A DNA stretch of 6,240 nt, taken from assembly GCA_913059105.1 (NCBI GenBank), contig CAJXRL010000164.1, positions 1 through 6,240 on the forward strand. The letters run 5' to 3'. The DNA comes from an uncultured Flavobacteriales bacterium (GTDB lineage Bacteria; Bacteroidota; Bacteroidia; Flavobacteriales_E; Vicingaceae). The number at the start of each line of letters is the position of its first letter. The stretch's first letter is position 1. A model generated the notes under the pieces. The model made no database searches, was not told where the DNA came from, and saw only the letters and a list, made by a program, of their open reading frames with translations. This document shows positions 3,744-6,240 of this stretch, piece by piece. The translations under genes and the position numbers were made by a program.

Positions 3744-6240
3744 ATCTGCTGAAGACTTGTCTTGCCTTTCTCTCTTCTCTCCAATATAATACTCCTCTTC
3801 TTCGTTTTTCTTTCTACGTTTTTCAGATTCGCTTTCCAGTTTTATTGACTGCTCTTTCAACTCTACTTCCAATTCTTCAATTTCTAGCTGATTGTTCTTA
3901 AAACTCTCTGCATTTTCTTCTGCAAATTGTCGAATTTCCGTAGAAGATTGATTTGCTTCAGCTTGATAATCTAATCTTCTGTCTTCCGAGGATTTGCTAT
4001 CTTCCGTTGCTTTCTTTAGCAAACCCTCTTCTAACACTTCGATTGCTAATTGGTTGTCTTTAAAACTCTCTGCATTTTCCTCTGTAAATTGTCGAATCTC
4101 CGTAGAAGTTTGATTAGCTGCAGCTTGATAATCTGACCTTCTTTCTTCAGAAGATTTAGTATCGTCATTCTCTTTTTGCACCAAGCCCTCTGTTTCTTTT
4201 AAAATTTGCTTGTAATTCTCCGGATAAAACTCTGTGCTTCGCCCTTGATGAAATTTCATTAATCGACTTTCTAAATCATCAAACTTCTTTTTAGTATCTA
4301 AAATATATTCATTTTGCCTCCTAGCTCTATTTTGTTCTGAAACATTTACTTCGTCGTATTCATTCTCAACCATTTCCTTTTTACCCTTAACGGTCTCTTC
4401 CATCCGATCTTGATTGTACAATGCTATGCTTTCTGCTAATAAATTTTCATCAAGCATCTTTTCTTCTCTCTTACGCTCTGAAGCTTTCACCAATTCTTCA
4501 CTTGTATTCTGAAGATCACTTTCTTGTTCTTTTATTGTTTCATAATTCTGAAGATTCAACTTTGAGCTCATCTCAAATTGGTCTGTCATACTGATGCTAA
4601 TTTCCTCTAATTTCTCAATAGCATTTTGCCTTCGAGACTCTTCCATAGCCAAATTGTCTTTTCTTACCTTAGCTAAAACCTCTTCTTGCACAAGTATAAC
4701 TGCATTTTTGTCGCTGTTCTGCTTTGCCCACAACTCTTTATAAATACGCTCTATTTCTGCCTCTGCGTCACCCGTAATGGTTGATTTTGGTCCTTTTTGA
4801 ATTTGAATTGGCTTATCCAATTCTTTTCTTTTTATTTCTTCTGCCAATTGCTCTTTCTTAAGCAATTCATTCAACAAACCGATTTGAGCCTTAGGGTATT
4901 CTTCATCCGGCTTAATTTTTAAAGCGCTTTCAAAATTGCTCTTAGCAATTCGGTATGATTTTGCTTGAAAATTCCCATCTCCTTGTACAATCAGGTCTTT
5001 GTATCGTTGCTCCTTTTGATTAGCCACTTTATTGGCGTTGTTTGCAGCTAACTTTGCTGCTTCCTTTTCATTTAGAATCGACTTAATTTTTTCTAACTGT
5101 TCCTGAGGATATGCTTCATCTGCTTTTAACCCAAGTGCCATTCGGTATTCATTTTCAGCATCGTTATAGTTTTTATCCCTAAAATACTTATCGCCATTTG
5201 CAATTGCTATTTGGTAAGAACCTTCATTTGCCGCAGCTTGTTCTTTTCGTAAACGGATTTCATCTTCTTTAGCAACTAACTGCTTCTGAATTTCCATTAT
5301 TTCTTTAATCTTTAATGAAGGTAATGGCTCATTAGGTAAAGTATTTTGAGCCTGTTGATATTTAGTTATGGCGGCTCCAAATTCTTTGGCATCATTTGCT
5401 GTTTGTCCTTCTAGCATGAAAGCATCGTACTTATTTCTTAATTCAGTTTGCTTGGCCTTTTCTGCAGCTGATCTGGATGCAATTATATCATCAATTTCTG
5501 CAATTTTCTGTGGGGGATATGATTCAGCAGGTTTTAAATTTTGAGCATTTTGAAAAGCCTTTAAAGCGTTTTCTAAATCGTTAGAGCTTAAAGCTTGGTC
5601 TCCTTTTTCTAGGGCAGCCAGATAATCTTGATCCAACATTGCCGTTTGAGCTGCAGCAGCTTCAGCAATTGCCAGAGCCTTTATTCCTTCGCCAATTTTA
5701 TCGATTTGATCTTTTGGATACTGCTCATCTTTTAATCCTAATGCAGCTTCATAACTAACTTTTGCGGGCTTGAACTCCTTTCTTTCAAAAGAGGCGTCTG
5801 CTTCGGCAATTAACGCATTATATTCATTATCCATCTTTGCTTCTTGCTCCGAAGCTGCTTTTGCTGCTTCTTCACCAGCTAATGCAGCAATTTTTGTCTC
5901 TATCTCTGCAATCTTGTCTTTTGGGTATTGCTCGTCTTTTACAACTATTGCAGCTTGATATTTTGTTTTGGCATTCTCAAAATCACTAGATTCGAATGCC
6001 TCATTAGCTTCAGTAATTAATGCATTGTACTCTTCGTCAATTTTAGCGTTCGCCTCTGCTAAAGCTGCAGCAGCTTCTTCCCCAGCCAATTCTGCAACCT
6101 TAGCATCTATCTCACTTAGCTTATCTTTGGGATATTGCTCGTCTTTAACTGCAACGGCTGCTTGATATTTTGTTTTGGCATTCTCAAAATCACCTGATCC
6201 AAATGCTCCGTCAGCTTCAGTTATTAATGCATTGTACTCT
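3558..6240 (-). CDS. long TPR-like repeat / coiled-coil protein, 5' end outside window
   Basis: The frame is open from the TAA at 3560-3558 to the window edge, giving at least 893 residues with the N-terminus missing. The TTG at 6089-6087 is an ordinary internal Leu codon, because the same repeats continue without break to 6239. Layout, numbering that Leu as residue 1: seven tandem units of 65-71 residues to about residue 410, each with a GD..F....Y..A...Y..AL.LK pattern resembling one TPR hairpin followed by YPK.QI..I and an Ala/Glu/Lys-rich helix; a short linker (about 411-440); a long charged, coiled-coil-like region (about 441-780) containing a 54-residue tandem duplication; and a compact beta-rich-looking C-terminal domain (783-843) with RRIVVEGTRADIYEK and KWGGIFYTKNG. 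No cysteine is visible. I do not know the function. From memory, similar repeat/C-terminal combinations occur in Flavobacteriales envelope proteins with an N-terminal signal peptide, so secretion is plausible but not seen here. It lies 8 nt upstream of the ABC importer genes. Confidence 0.85.
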   Translation of the reverse strand, partial: EYNALITEADGAFGSGDFENAKTKYQAAVAVKDEQYPKDKLSEIDAKVAELAGEEAAAALAEANAKIDEEYNALITEANEAFESSDFENAKTKYQAAIVVKDEQYPKDKIAEIETKIAALAGEEAAKAASEQEAKMDNEYNALIAEADASFERKEFKPAKVSYEAALGLKDEQYPKDQIDKIGEGIKALAIAEAAAAQTAMLDQDYLAALEKGDQALSSNDLENALKAFQNAQNLKPAESYPPQKIAEIDDIIASRSAAEKAKQTELRNKYDAFMLEGQTANDAKEFGAAITKYQQAQNTLPNEPLPSLKIKEIMEIQKQLVAKEDEIRLRKEQAAANEGSYQIAIANGDKYFRDKNYNDAENEYRMALGLKADEAYPQEQLEKIKSILNEKEAAKLAANNANKVANQKEQRYKDLIVQGDGNFQAKSYRIAKSNFESALKIKPDEEYPKAQIGLLNELLKKEQLAEEIKRKELDKPIQIQKGPKSTITGDAEAEIERIYKELWAKQNSDKNAVILVQEEVLAKVRKDNLAMEESRRQNAIEKLEEISISMTDQFEMSSKLNLQNYETIKEQESDLQNTSEELVKASERKREEKMLDENLLAESIALYNQDRMEETVKGKKEMVENEYDEVNVSEQNRARRQNEYILDTKKKFDDLESRLMKFHQGRSTEFYPENYKQILKETEGLVQKENDDTKSSEERRSDYQAAANQTSTEIRQFTEENAESFKDNQLAIEVLEEGLLKKATEDSKSSEDRRLDYQAEANQSSTEIRQFAEENAESFKNNQLEIEELEVELKEQSIKLESESEKRRKKNEEEEYYIGEKRERQDKSSADYPQGVTEEIVENQNNSTTIRRIVVEGTRADIYEKTLYKWGGIFYTKNGTNITKDIWDKESR
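3870..4157 (-). repeat. tandem 162-bp coiled-coil duplication
   Basis: Two adjacent copies encode KSSEERRSDYQAAANQ (from 4157) and KSSEDRRLDYQAEANQ (from 3995), exactly 54 codons apart. Each continues through EIRQF.EENAESFK.NQL.IE. The DNA copies are also close; for example the 20 bases at 3898-3917 recur 162 bases further on at 4060-4079. The shared stretch covers about 42 codons of the second copy and then diverges. A weaker echo (VSEQNRARRQNEY) lies just N-terminal, around 4319-4360, hinting at older copies of the same unit. Confidence 0.85.
4860..6240 (-). repeat. seven TPR-like coding repeats of 65-71 codons
   Basis: The units begin at the aromatic codons near 6236, 6029, 5822, 5624, 5429, 5216 and 5003 on the minus strand, so the spacings are 69, 69, 66, 65, 71 and 71 codons. 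Each unit has about 45 residues of helical hairpin ending in YPK/YPQ.QI..I, then an alanine- and charge-rich helix. The two copies nearest the window edge are almost the same: 6160-6193 and 5953-5986 are an identical 34-base stretch exactly 207 bases apart. Similarity falls toward the C-terminal copies. The array may continue past the window edge, so the copy number is a minimum. Confidence 0.88.

Noticed and set aside
5770..6165. Two similar plus-strand Ala/Ser-rich open frames, looking like a paralogous pair
   Set aside because: Their similarity simply mirrors the coding repeats on the minus strand; they are antisense images of adjacent TPR-like units.
5930..6200. Direct repeats suggesting a CRISPR or satellite array
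   Set aside because: The period is about 207 bases, the frame is kept throughout, and the differences are mostly conservative at protein level. They are coding repeats.

Overview
The window reads as one end of an AT-rich contig from a member of the Bacteroidota, probably Flavobacteriales-like. The evidence is the low GC, the Bacteroidota-style FecBCD/E-type transporter proteins, the near absence of Shine-Dalgarno sites, and a long A/E/K-rich repeat protein of a kind I associate with that group. This assignment is an inference from protein style, not from a marker gene. The first 47 bases are not genomic. They are the tail of an Illumina P7 primer, an 8-base index matching Nextera N703, and the Nextera read-2 transposase adapter. 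Biological sequence starts at about base 48.

Left part (+ strand, 49-694): the 3' part of a SCO1/SenC-family copper chaperone gene for cytochrome c oxidase assembly, cut by the contig end and falsely extended into the adapter. It overlaps by 8 nt a small, very basic predicted lipoprotein of unknown function. Only one base separates the stop of that gene from the stop of the convergent operon on the other strand.

Right part (- strand, 6240 down to 696): a tightly packed gene string read right to left. First comes a very long protein whose 5' end lies beyond the window (893 residues visible). It has at least seven TPR-like units of 65-71 residues, then a long charged coiled-coil region with an internal 54-residue tandem duplication, then a compact C-terminal domain. 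Eight bases later begins a complete ABC importer of the iron-siderophore/haem/cobalamin type: a lipoprotein substrate-binding protein, a FecCD-type permease (4-nt ATGA overlap), and a FecE/BtuD-type ATPase (overlapping start). The three transporter proteins would form a standard inner-membrane importer supplied from the periplasm. The substrate cannot be read from the sequence. No TonB-dependent receptor, riboswitch or Fur-type site is recognisable in the window.

Coding density is nearly complete. There is no gene-free stretch over 300 bases, no RNA gene, no mobile element and no CRISPR array. The most notable biological object is the repeat/coiled-coil protein and its close linkage to the importer. 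The rest is ordinary, and I do not see convincing evidence of a new multi-gene system.
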